From Conchocele bisecta (lineage: Eukaryota > Mollusca > Bivalvia > Lucinida > Thyasiridae): a stretch of 64,000 nucleotides of DNA. The notes beneath the pieces are model-generated. The model worked only from the letters and a program-made list of their open reading frames with translations, had not been told where the DNA came from and searched no databases. Location of the stretch: the NCBI GenBank assembly GCA_029237695.1, contig CM055278.1:68749188-68813187 (forward strand). Direction: 5' to 3'. Both the position numbers and the translations under genes were made by a program. Of this stretch, positions 55,601 to 64,000 are shown in pieces (position 1 is the first letter of the stretch; each line of letters begins with the position of its first letter).

Positions 55601-58600
55601 TTTGCCCCCATTTGCAGCACAAATCGTGCGGTCATCGCTAAATTTAGTAACAGAGTCAACTCCCCTCCGAATACTCTCCGAAACAAGCGACGCGTTCAAC
55701 ACACAAACTACATCAAGTTTGACCTTCCGACAGCCTATTTTTATACTCACCCGACACATGTGCGAAACAAAGCTCGCACGTGTAGGTCTAACTGATGTTT
55801 AATCCTCATTCTCTCTCTCTATCGATGGATTTACAGTGGATTTTAGTGACATTCCTGAATTCGGCCTGATTGACATTTGTCTATTGTGGCCAATACACGC
55901 CAACATGAGTGTCAATTCTACGTTCAGGGAAGGGGGTCAATAAGTCAGTATTTGAGGTGATAACTTACAGTCAGAGAACAAATGAATGACAGTATAGCAC
56001 ATCCAGCGTATATTAATACCCATATTAATGTAAGTACTGAAATACGACAAAAACAAATCTAACAAGTTTGGGCTTCCATACATTGAAAAATTTGTCAGCG
56101 GTTTCCCCAATGACGTCATTTGTATGTTTTAATATACTCGATACGGGGCCAACTATTTCATTCACAAAACAGAAGTAAACTTGGCGATGTACCGATAAGG
56201 AATTTTCAGGCGCGACACCGCTTCCGTGGCGGAATTATTGTAACTATTGCTCTTCAATCAGTTTTCAATATATCTATGATGATCATAGATATCTGGAATC
56301 TGTATTTATACTTGAATTGATGATGTCTTGTGTATGTGTTACCGTATCTTTCTGATATTGCTATGCATAATCTGTAATGGTGTTGAATGTTTTGGTACAT
56401 ACTGTAGCAGTGCATACTGAACTTTAAGTTGTGCCATATCAATAGTTTACCCCTTAACCATTAAAACGCTGAAAAATAAAATTGCCGTCTGCTCATTTTG
56501 TATATTTTAACCTCTTTAAAAACCTGTTTTGGCAGCGCAGTAGAATCGTCTCGGTATTTTTTTGAGGAGAAAATATAAAAATATTTAAAACAGCAGACGA
56601 AAATTGTCGTTTCCATCGCTTTAAAGGTACATGCCCACTCAGTAAGCCCAAAATGTCATTTATAGGAATTAAATAAGTGTATAACTGTGTCACTACTCCA
56701 CCAGTTCTAAACGTTACAAGTGCCCGCTATACAGATATAATCATTTAGGAATATTTATTTTACTGATAGTGACGCGCGGTGGTATCAGGCTATTTTCATA
56801 TGCAAATGAGGCATGATATTTTTTAATTATTTATACTAAAGAAATGCGTCACCTGAAAAAATAATATTTTCGACAGATTTTAAAGTATGATCATTGCACA
56901 TCATAAAATAAATACAGAGATTAAATAGTAATGTCCGTTAACATTTTAAGCAAACACGGTTATCGCCCCTGATATCAGTGTGTAAATTTACGTCTGATAT
57001 AAAATGTATAATAATGCCAATCAGTACGTGGGATAATGGTGCATGAATGTTTATTTTGCCAGGAAATGTCTCAGATGATGTCTCTGATGTAAAGAACATT
57101 TTGTACCTACTGAGTGGGCATGTACCTTTAAGGGTTAATGAAACTGCAACACCAACAATCAATCAATCAATCAATCTATAGTCTGTTTCACGAAGGCTGC
57201 CCAAATTTTACGGCCATACAAACAATTCAAAAACAATATTTTTTTCGATAGTATTAAATTAAAGGAAAATTTAAGAATGAGCCTTCTTTTTATTTCGTGA
57301 AATTTGGTCAAATATTGGTTTTATTACGAAAAATTGATTTGTCTATGGGAATTTAACATGGGGGGAAAAGAGGTAGAGGACATGTGGGAGGAGTCAAAAA
57401 ACAATTTTTTTTGAAAATTGACTCCGAAACCTAGCTAGATAGCTTGGAAATGATCTAACTAAGAAAACAAAAGTTAAATTTTAAAAATCGGTCCAGTATT
57501 TCTAAAATTCAAAATATTTCCCCATGTTAAATCCCCATAGACATCTTCACTCCGAGTGAAGATGTCTATGGGGATTTAACATGGGGAAATTGTTTTTTCG
57601 CAATAAAATCAATATTTGACAAAATTTCACGAAATAAAAAGAAGGCTCATTCTTATTTTTTCCTTTAATTTAATATTATCAAAAGAAATCTTGTTTTTGA
57701 ATTGTTTATATAGCCGTAAAATTTGGGCAGCTTTCGTGAAACAGACAGTAGTTTAATCTTGTAGTACCCTATGTTCAGTACTTTCAGTACTTTTATGTTT
57801 ACTAGCCAACAGCTCGTCTGCAGCGATACGTGGAACAAACAGTAGTTTGGTGTTCTCTATATCTTGCGCATCGTCGACACCTGAGTCTAACGTTTAAATT
57901 AGTTGACAATTTTTTCCGCTATACTGACCTAGCAGTACCGGCTTAACATTTAGGTTCCTTATACCGTGAACCCTTTTCTGGAATGGGCGTGGTCTGATAT
58001 AACATTGGAAGAGAAAAATCGATTATATTACATACATGTGAAAGGAGCGTGGCTATGAAGTTACTGTGACCTCATATCTGCAGTCACGTGGGCTGCGACT
58101 GCATGTACCACATATCCGGCTGCACTATACTACTTATCATGCTTATAACGCTTAACAATAAGTTACGACGGTCTGTCGCAGCTGTAGCAATGCCGATTAT
58201 TGTTTGAATCCGGAAAATTTACACAACCTCCTTAATGATTCATATTCGTTATTACTGGGAATCAACTAAATGTATGGAACGCCAAATCTACATAAACTCA
58301 TATAATTAATGCTAGCTCTAAATAATTAGAGCTATCATTCATTATTTAGAGCTAGCTCCAAATGATTTAGAGAGCTCTTCAAATGATTTGGAACTAGCTC
58401 TAAATATTTAATGCTAGCTCTAATTGTTTAGAGCTAGCATTAATTATTTGATTTTATGTAGATTTGGCGTTTCTGCATAACAGTTAGATTCCCGTCTGAT
58501 TATGACCTTGATATTGCTGTCGAACGGACGTACAACGTCAATCCATTGTCATAAAGGGGAAAATGTATTTTATCCCGTCAACACAGTGTGTATGTGCCGT

Positions 58601-61028
58601 GAAACACGGTGCCGTGAAACATTTTTGATATCCAGTCAATACTATTTTTGCATTTTACAGCCATTTGTAGGTGTTGATGGGATAAATAGAATAGTAGGTT
58701 AGTGCCGTGAATGGAAAAAAATATCTGGCGCGGCACGGAAACGGGATGTGCTCGGCAGAGCCTCGCCCATCCCGTTTCCTGAGCCTTGCCAGATATTTTT
58801 TCCCATTCACGACACTAACCTACTATTCTCTATACTGTCGTCAGTACTATACGGAGCCCCACAGGGGACGTAGACTTAATTTTGTTATTAATTCATTCCC
58901 ACGAAATAACAATTCGTACCCTCAATTTAACACTTCGTTCCCACGAAATAACAATTCGTTCCCACGAATTAACAATTCTTTTCATTTAATGCTCACAAAT
59001 TATTAATTCGAGGGAACGAATTGTTATATCGTGGGAACGAATTGTTAATTCGAGGTAACGAATTATTAAATTGAGGGAACAAATTGTTATATCGTGGGAA
59101 CGAATTAATAAAAAAAATCCATGTCCACTGCCGGGGCCCCGTAGTATTACGATATGTTTATACCCTGAAATGTTCGTATGTACACTGACAAGTATAATGA
59201 TTAATGAATGTGCGTGAACACATCAGCCATAAACGAACCATGTTGAGTTGTCTCCCTTGCACTGATCGTGCTAACCTGATTATTTCCCTTGAACGATAAT
59301 TCTCTGTGGCGCGCATTCAAGAAACGAACATTGCTGTTGTAGGAACCAGTCGGCCAATAAATAATGTGACCGTAAACCAGTCCTGGTACAGCTTAGCAAC
59401 TAGGAGTAAATTGTCAGGACAACGGCATTGATTGTTATTATTATGTCAGAGAGGTAAATAAAATAGATGCTACAGGAAAGGTATGTCTGTGCCTAACATA
59501 TTATTACATTAGTTGCATGCTCTACACATGCAGGTTAAATTGTCTATGTGCGACTTGATGTGGGGGTGAGATAGAGATTTCAAAAGTTAAAATAGACAGT
59601 TCCGTCAAAAGAGGGGAAATAACTCATGGAAATCAATCTGCATGGCCCCGTGTTTGGCATGGATCTAGAACCGGCTTAGGTCACTGTCTCCAGGAATGGA
59701 AGTAACAATATTGATTTTGCCGCAGGTAGTTTACGATTGTCTTGCTTGTGTGAATGTGGGTTTATGGGAGATCAATTGCCTGCCTGTTTCCTGTATACCT
59801 GGTAATTAACAATGTTAAGGTCATCATAACAGCGTCATTTAACATTTAACCTGCTACGTCGGCCGAGTAAAAGGACACTATATTATTTAGGATAGGATCT
59901 GACAAAACCGAGTTTATTGCATTTGTGATCAATAAAGACCCCCGATCAGCCTGCGCGTCCGCGCAGTCTGATCTGGGTATTCACTGCTCACGAGATTTTT
60001 CGGTGAAAGATTCAGTATTCATTCCGACTAGTGATTTCGTTGCTATCGATGTCTTAAAGGTACATGCCCACTCAGCAGACACAAACTGTTCTTTATAGGA
60101 ATTAAAGAAGGGTATAATTGTGTCACTAGTCCACAAGTTCTAAAAATTACGAGTTCCCGCTATACAGATATAATCATTTAGTAGTATTTATTTTATTGAT
60201 TGTGACGCGCGGTGGTGTCAGGCTGTTTCCATATGCAAATGAGGCATAATATTTTTTATTTATTTATGATAGTTAAGTGCGTCACCTGAAAATAATAATA
60301 TTTTGACAGGTTATAAAGAAAATGATCATTGCACATCAAAAATAAATACAGAGTATAAATAGGAATGTCCGTTAACATTTTAAGGAAAGGTTATCGCCCC
60401 TGGTATCAGTGCGGAGATTTACGTCTGATATAAAATGTATAACAATGTCAATCAATGCGTGGGGTAATGGTGAATGAATGTTTATTTTGCCAGAAAATGT
60501 CTCAGATAATGTCTCTGATATAAAGAACATGCTGTGCCTACTGAGTGGGCATGTACCTTTAAGTCGCAATATTGAAATGCACCAGTCAACCTCGTGGAAA
60601 CGTATATAAGTGTTTCTAGAGGGGGTTTCATATGCGCGGTTAGCAGTAGCCAATTTCATCAACATGGCAAAGTATAGTTATCTAGCAAAGTATATTTGAG
60701 GGAGAAATTTTAAATATTAGGATAAATTTATTAATTTTTATTATAATGAATTTATTACATTATCACAGCCATTTTGGCTGTGATAATGTAATAAATTCAG
60801 TATAATAATTCTGCATACTTTTAATCATCAAATATATGCAGTCGTTAGTTCTGTATGAAATAATGCATTCAGGAAAAAGAAATGATTACTCCCTCAAAGT
60901 ATACTTTGCTAGAAAAATATACTTTGCAATGTTGGTGAAATAGGCTACTGGTGACGCAGCGATAGCTATCTCTAAGACTGAATGACGAACAGTATAATAA
61001 GTCCTGTTCCACACACACACACGCACAC

Positions 61029-61062
<34 letters not shown>

Positions 61063-62599
61063 CACCACACATATTGTTTATTGGACGTTTCTTTTCATCC
61101 TATGCGGTATAACGATGAATGTACTCACTTAATTACCATTAGCCTACAACACGCAATCACTATGTCGATGAACTATATGTGGCTGTGACTGGAGCAATGA
61201 GGTTTATTGATTTTGCGACCAGTGTAGATCCAGATCAGCCTGTGCATCCGCACAGTCTGCTCAGGATCTGCACTATTCGCCATTCCATTGATGAAACTAC
61301 CCGTCTTGCTTATAATATAACGAGCAATACATATCGATAGCAGGCTACTGGAGTGTGCTGTATAACCAGGAGCTAAACTGGCAACAATTCGCATAAGCCA
61401 CATATCTCCAGTCACAGCCACATATAGGGCACTTATTACACTTATCTTACAAGACGTAGTGTGTAGTACATCACGACTTACACTTCTATTTATTATCAAA
61501 AATCGCGCAAATAAGTATAAGGACTTGTTGAAAATAAATTACTCACATATGTGGCTGTTACTGGAGAAATGGGGCTTATGGCATCTGTGGCCAGTCGAGT
61601 ACATGTAGCCGATTTCACCAACATTACAAAGTATACTTTTCTAGCAAAGTATACTGAGGGAGTAATCATTTATTTTTCATGAAATGCATTATTTCATATA
61701 GAACTAACAACTGCATATATTTGATGATTAAAAGTATGCAGATTCATTCTACTGAATGTATTACATTATCACAGCCAAAATGGCTGTGATAATGTAATAA
61801 ATTCAGTATAATAAAAATTAATAAATTTATCCTAAAATTGAAAATTTCTCCCTCAAAGTATACTTTGCTAGAAAAGTATTATTTGCAATGTTGGTGAAAT
61901 AGGCTACTGATCTGTTAACGTACCCCGGATAGTGATGCATACTGTTTGTTATGAGCATAGTTAACTATTCCAAACTATATGTTAAAACTATGACCAGCCA
62001 AAAAAAATAGGCTACAGCTCTCCATGACAGTAACTTAGTTTGTGCACTAAACCTAATAGAAGACGTCTTTACTGTATTCCCAACGGCCATCCACACTCAC
62101 ACTCCACCCACTCAAACTAGGGGAATGTGTCCTGGAGGACGGTTCGAGTGAGCATTACTGAAGGGTTAAATTCATTGAAGCGAGTATGAGAATACAGCCG
62201 TATGCCACATAAACTAGGCGTCATTCACCATGGCCGTTTGCACGCTGGCGTTTTGTCAACTAGAAATATGCTGAAAATCCCAAAAGGCATACAGCAATGC
62301 GGTAAACTAGGCTAGTTATATATACTAAAACTAAGAACATAAAGCATTTTGTCGCAGATTACGAGGCGGTAACTCACCTATCGCATACATCATAGCTGTC
62401 GGCATAGTCCCCGCCCACGCCGTCACAGACTTTGATTGGCCGAACGCCTCCAAGAAGACGACGTTGTACACGCCCGTGCTCCACGCCATCCCGTACGACA
62501 TGATGTGGATGAGGAAGGAGGCGGCGAGAACGATCCACGCCCACCCGCCGTCCACGTTACTGTCACCGCCCTCCTCCGTGGACGTCACTGACGTCGTGT
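49288..62599 (-). CDS. SLC16-like transporter, gene C (5 exons, 5' end missing)
   Basis: Exons: 62599-62378, 53486-53343, 52297-51878, 50710-50399 and 49658-49288, all phase 1, GT-AG. They encode the last 488 residues; a preceding exon with the start codon was not found. Predicted 12-helix SLC16 membrane transporter: VDGGWAW signature, TNRYGCRPMIIIGG, YFDKHITLAAGIAASG, a short cytoplasmic loop (about 25 residues), GIANLIGRFGYG in TM8 and a 60-residue basic tail. The position of MCT1 K38 is Trp (GMAWSTG), and the D302 position is Asn (ANLIGR); the Arg is kept. This resembles SLC16 members not shown to be proton-coupled, so substrate is left open. It shares three intron positions with gene B and has one extra intron before TM8. 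Intron 1 (about 8.9 kb) is packed with repeats. Confidence 0.86.
49690..50398. other. Gene C intron, nothing recognised
   Basis: A short AAAAGTAGTCCGGTATAAAA motif at 49724 recurs inverted near 53255 in another gene C intron. Confidence 0.4.
50399..50710 (-). CDS. Gene C exon (TM8-TM10)
   Basis: Acceptor GCCATTTTTCAG|GT, donor ATCGCAG|GTAAGT. GIGIANLIGRFGYGLLGQHP, then hydrophobic TM9-10 and ANGYGCLLLFEAAGQLVGGP. 104 codons' worth, phase 1 at both ends. Confidence 0.87.
50711..51877. other. Gene C intron with one hairpin
   Basis: A hairpin at 51293-51358 (CCATGTTGACAAGAATAACA ... GTTAATATTGTCAACATGG, tip GCACCACCGC). Otherwise no matched repeat. Confidence 0.45.
51878..52297 (-). CDS. Gene C exon (TM4-TM7)
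   Basis: Acceptor TGTCATTCTAG|GC, donor ATCTCAG|GTAAGG. GAGFGIAYIPAITCVSYYFD, KHITLAAGIAASGVGVGNF and VLGALVRPIKRVE, then a short loop and TM7 (CGISALYIHISALAE). Confidence 0.87.
52728..52822. mobile_element. Family D fragment in gene C intron
   Basis: ATGGAATGGCGACCCGTGTA, GATCCTGATCTGGATC and GGTCGCAAACCCCATAA, reversed. Confidence 0.55.
53343..53486 (-). CDS. Gene C exon (TM2 end-TM4 start)
   Basis: Acceptor ATTGTGTTACAG|GC, donor TTCACAG|GTAAGC. GPVSSMLTNRYGCRPMIIIG, then GIASSCFAPNIYYLFFSFGV. Same two boundaries as gene B exon 3. Confidence 0.88.
53640..54010. repeat. C/G homopolymer hairpin and family O segment
   Basis: A poly-C run, then CCAGGTCATGG and CCATGACCGGGGGGG (53648-53710), form a hairpin. 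53735-54010 repeats family O (GAAGCTGCATACCAAATAC, ATGACCCCGGAGTCAAA, GGTTTAAACGTTTTAC), with its own two internal half-repeats. Confidence 0.65.
54011..54699. other. Gene C intron 1, mostly unassigned
   Basis: A (TA)n run lies at 54652-54676. No coding signal. Confidence 0.4.
54700..55035. mobile_element. Family H repeat, diverged copy
   Basis: ATACGTACTGTACTGACTG, GTATTGACCTGATACGAA, ACCTGTTAAACAGAATACCAG and the GGAAACGGTAAGAATTCCTC hairpin. Confidence 0.65.
55028..55340. mobile_element. Family K, diverged partial copy
   Basis: ACTACTGTCTGTTCGACG at left; AAACCTGGCTATATAGCTTG and ATAACTAAGAAAACAAAGG later match the 57179-57751 interior. Confidence 0.55.
55341..56450. other. Gene C intron 1, unassigned
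   Basis: No matched repeat except short AT palindromes near 56275-56292. No coding domain recognised. Confidence 0.35.
56451..56620. mobile_element. Family E fold-back, copy 2
   Basis: ATAAAATTGCCGTCTGCTC pairs with AGCAGACGAAAATTGTCGT, with AGAATCGTCTCGG at the tip. Its right end meets family C exactly. Confidence 0.65.
56621..57131. mobile_element. Family C element, copy 2
   Basis: Terminal inverted repeats of about 40 bp: TTAAAGGTACATGCCCACTC and GAGTGGGCATGTACCTTTAA. Interior GACGCGCGGTGGTATCAGGC and CAAATGAGGCATGATA. Confidence 0.83.
57179..57751. mobile_element. Family K element, reference copy
   Basis: GTCTGTTTCACGAAGGCTGC and GCAGCTTTCGTGAAACAGAC at the ends. Arms of about 150 bp include AAAGAAGGCTCATTCTTA-type blocks on both sides. 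Internal hairpin CATAGACATCTTCAC / GTGAAGATGTCTATG at 57536-57575. Preceded by (AATC)n. Confidence 0.82.
57752..58278. other. Gene C intron 1, nothing recognised
   Basis: No matched repeat or coding signal. Confidence 0.35.
58279..58472. mobile_element. AGAGCTAGC palindrome cluster with TIRs
   Basis: Outer ACGCCAAATCTACATAAA pairs with TTTATGTAGATTTGGCGT. Between them are about seven AGAGCTA or TAGCTCT blocks, including TTAATGCTAGCTCTAAAT and its complement, forming several alternative stems. Confidence 0.78.
58568..58834. mobile_element. Family G, right-hand half copy
   Basis: TTTATCCCGTCAACACAGTG to GGTGTTGATGGGATAAATAG, then the complete right hairpin ending CTACTATTCTCTA. Matches 40828-41090. 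Confidence 0.82.
58846..59152. mobile_element. TIR element filled with an AACGAATTGTTA motif
   Basis: ACTATACGGAGCCCCACAGG at left and CTGCCGGGGCCCCGTAGT at right. The interior holds about four copies of TTCGTTCCCACGAAATAAC on one side and about five complementary GTTATATCGTGGGAACGAA on the other. Confidence 0.72.
59153..60053. other. Gene C intron 1, one short hairpin
   Basis: CCCCGATCAGCCTGCGC and GCGCAGTCTGATCTGGG at 59939-59978 form the family D-type core hairpin. Otherwise nothing matched. Confidence 0.4.
60054..60562. mobile_element. Family C element, copy 3
   Basis: TTAAAGGTACATGCCCACTC to GAGTGGGCATGTACCTTTAA, with the same interior landmarks as copy 2. Confidence 0.83.
60646..60948. 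mobile_element. Family A MITE, copy 6
   Basis: GTAGCCAATTTCATCAACAT to GAAATAGGCTAC, interior in reverse orientation. Central GCCATTTTGGC palindrome intact. Confidence 0.87.
61009..61062. repeat. (AC)n microsatellite
   Basis: ACACACACGC-interrupted AC dinucleotide run. Confidence 0.95.
61185..61425. mobile_element. Family D repeat, copy
   Basis: GTGGCTGTGACTGGAGCAAT to ATCTCCAGTCACAGCCACAT, with the central CAGCCTGTGCATCCGCACAG. Confidence 0.8.
61550..61604. mobile_element. Family D left-end fragment, cut by a MITE
   Basis: ATGTGGCTGTTACTGGAGAA to GGCCAGTCGAGTACAT, directly followed by family A copy 7. Confidence 0.65.
61605..61907. mobile_element. Family A MITE, copy 7
   Basis: GTAGCCGATTTCACCAACAT to GGCTAC, with the intact GCCAAAATGGC centre. 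Nested in a family D remnant. Confidence 0.87.
62378..62599 (-). CDS. Gene C first recovered exon (signature, TM1-TM2)
   Basis: Acceptor CCAATTGCAG|AC at 62600, donor GCGATAG|GTGAGT. TSVTSTEEGGDSNVDGGWAW, IVLAASFLIHIMSYGMAWST, then a helix ending MMYAIG. The in-frame GTG at 62588 is not a plausible start. The upstream splice acceptor is copied repeatedly further upstream (62700-63275). Confidence 0.82.
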
Positions 62600-62699
62600 C
62601 TGCAATTGGATGACAATGTTTAGTTGCGAACAGTAACTCTCTTAAAATCTACACCGGTACCGTCCATGCTACTGAAACAACTAGACAATGTCGGGCAAC

Positions 62700-63275
62700 A
62701 AAAACCCACCCGCCGTCCATGGTACAGTCTCCGCCCTCCGTGGACGCCACTGGATAACAATGGTGGGCGGGGCCAGTATAATCCAGGCCCATCCGCCGTC
62801 CACGATATTGTTCCCGCCCTCTGTTTCGTGTCTACAATTGGACAATAATATTAGGCTACAATGGTGTGCGGGGCGAGTTATTCCACGCCCACCCGCCGTC
62901 CACGTTACTATCCCTTTCCTCCGTGGACGCCACTGACTGTGTGTCTACAACTGGATCACAATGCTTAGTTGCGAACAGTAACTCTTGAAATTTAATCCCG
63001 TAAATTGCAAGAGTTACTGTTCGCAACTAGACAACGTTGGACTACGTTACTGTTCCCGCCCTCCGTGGATGCCACACAATTCGTGTCTGGAATTGCATCG
63101 CAATTTTCAGTTAAAATGGTGGGAGGGACCAGTATAACACACGCTCATCTGATGTCCACGATAGTGTCCGTGCCTTCTGTAGATATAAATGATTAATTGG
63201 ATTGAATGACTTACAATGGCGGGCTGGACCCATATAACCACGCCTAACCACCGTCCACGTTGCTCTCCCCGCCAT
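62700..63275 (-). repeat. Degenerate tandem micro-copies of gene C signature exon
   Basis: Six decayed copies of the block encoding SNVDGGWAW, spaced about 80-130 bp, near 62706-62760, 62770-62850, 62862-62990, 63019-63110, 63112-63190 and 63205-63275. The third also copies the acceptor flank (TGTAGACACACAGTCAGTG and TTGCGAACAGTAACTC), so duplication included intron sequence. Each diverges just after the GCGTGG of the signature. An inverted repeat of GCGAACAGTAACTC lies at 62967-63027. Confidence 0.78.
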
Positions 63276-63418
63276 GTAAGTCATCATTAGTGTAAAGACG
63301 CACTGATATATAATATATGATTAGCAATGGTTCACTACACAACAGTGAACAGTGCAGACCATGGTCACAATGTGAGGGTACGTATGTTGATCTTGTTCTA
63401 AACTCATGACAATGCAAA

Positions 63419-63822
63419 TTCAAGGTGTATGATGACGTGGTCACTAACAACAACAACAAGTACCGATTCAAAGTACGTATTCTTTTATAGTGTCCTTATT
63501 ACGTAACGGATTCTGATGAAATATGGCGCATCAAACGCGTCTTGTTAAGCTGCATTTGATGGTCTATGTGCGTTGGCCCAAACTTATGTCGTTTTTGCGG
63601 AGAATCAATTTCCGTGTCTACCGACACGGAAATTGATTCTTCGCAAAAACGACATACGTCTGTGCCAAACTCCCTGGACGACCAAATGCAGCTCATGAAG
63701 ACGCGTTTGCTGCGCCATATTTCATCAAAATCCGTTTCATATTAAGAAAAATATCAAATAATACTTACTTTGGAGTGGGCGACATTGTTGTTGTTGTAAC
63801 CACGTGACCATGCACCTTGAAA
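63419..63822. mobile_element. Family N long fold-back, copy 2
   Basis: TTCAAGGTGTATGATGACGT to CACGTGACCATGCACCTTGAA. Conserved tip AATCAATTTCCGTGTC / GACACGGAAATTGATT and TTTTTGCG arms. Near-identical layout to 38393-38822. Confidence 0.82.
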
Positions 63823-64000
63823 TTTAGCTGGGTTTTTTTCTTTATGCCATATAATAGTTGCTCACTGTATATGCGACATTCTGAAGAAGAGGTGACCAAA
63901 CCATGTTTCTCTTTTGTTTCTGCATTCGCCTGCAGAAACCCAATAGCTAAAACCGTAAAATAACATGCACTGTATAAACATGTTATTAACTTAATCTATA

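Noticed and set aside
62586..62588. GTG as start codon of gene C
   Set aside because: Eukaryotic context; a consensus acceptor lies just upstream at 62600-62601, so this is an internal exon.
1..64000. tRNA, rRNA or snRNA genes
   Set aside because: Looked for cloverleaf A/B boxes next to hairpins; all strong hairpins belong to repeat families, and none has a convincing tRNA layout.

Overview
This is a eukaryotic, intron-rich, AT-rich nuclear window. It most likely comes from a bivalve or other mollusc. That is an inference from the dense fold-back MITEs, the CR1/L2-like LINEs with microsatellite tails, a CCGTCCGT-rich dispersed repeat and very low coding density. I see no bacterial gene organisation, rRNA or tRNA gene.

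The only host genes I can support are three SLC16-type (monocarboxylate transporter, MCT) genes, head to tail on the minus strand. Gene C: five exons recovered between 62599 and 49288, first coding piece not found. Gene B: complete, five exons, 25735 to 15034, 650 residues. Gene A: first coding exon only, 5649-5358; the rest is not in the window. All exon junctions are phase 1 and the splice sites obey GT-AG. Gene B keeps the Lys, Asp and Arg that align with the proton/substrate-coupling residues of human MCT1 (K38, D302, R306). Gene C has Trp and Asn at the first two positions. B and C therefore look like functionally different paralogues, a canonical proton-coupled type and an orphan type.

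Two decayed non-LTR retrotransposons are present. One is at about 18890-21887 on the plus strand, antisense inside gene B intron 3. The other is at about 27015-31030 on the minus strand, upstream of gene B; its reverse transcriptase is interrupted by a 616-bp insertion flanked by a 16-bp target-site duplication. Almost everything else is dispersed repeats, many of them hairpins. I name the families A-O. A: 300-bp fold-back, 7 copies. B: GGCCGTTTCACTAAAC ends. C: TTAAAGGTACATG ends. D: about 235 bp, TGTGACTGGAGAAAT ends. E: GTCGTCTGC fold-back. F: TTAACCCTTTCA, piggyBac-like. G: composite triple hairpin. H: ACCAG...GATATCAAG. I: GTTCGACCATGTCC hairpin. J: CACATATTGGATTTTTC. K: CTGTCTGTTTCACGAAA. 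L: CCGTCCGT tandem unit. M: GGAATGAATGGCC hairpin. N: TTCAAGGTG long fold-back. O: GGTTTAAACGTTTTA. There are also a 66-bp satellite array (32495-33712) and a (TTGG)n array (12529-12796).

The least ordinary items are: a string of degenerate micro-copies of gene C's signature-motif exon beside the real exon (62700-63275); the 580-bp composite palindrome at 40511-41090; repeats abutting both complete stop codons and several splice sites; and a natural empty site (46744/46745) matching a filled family A insertion (37048-37355).
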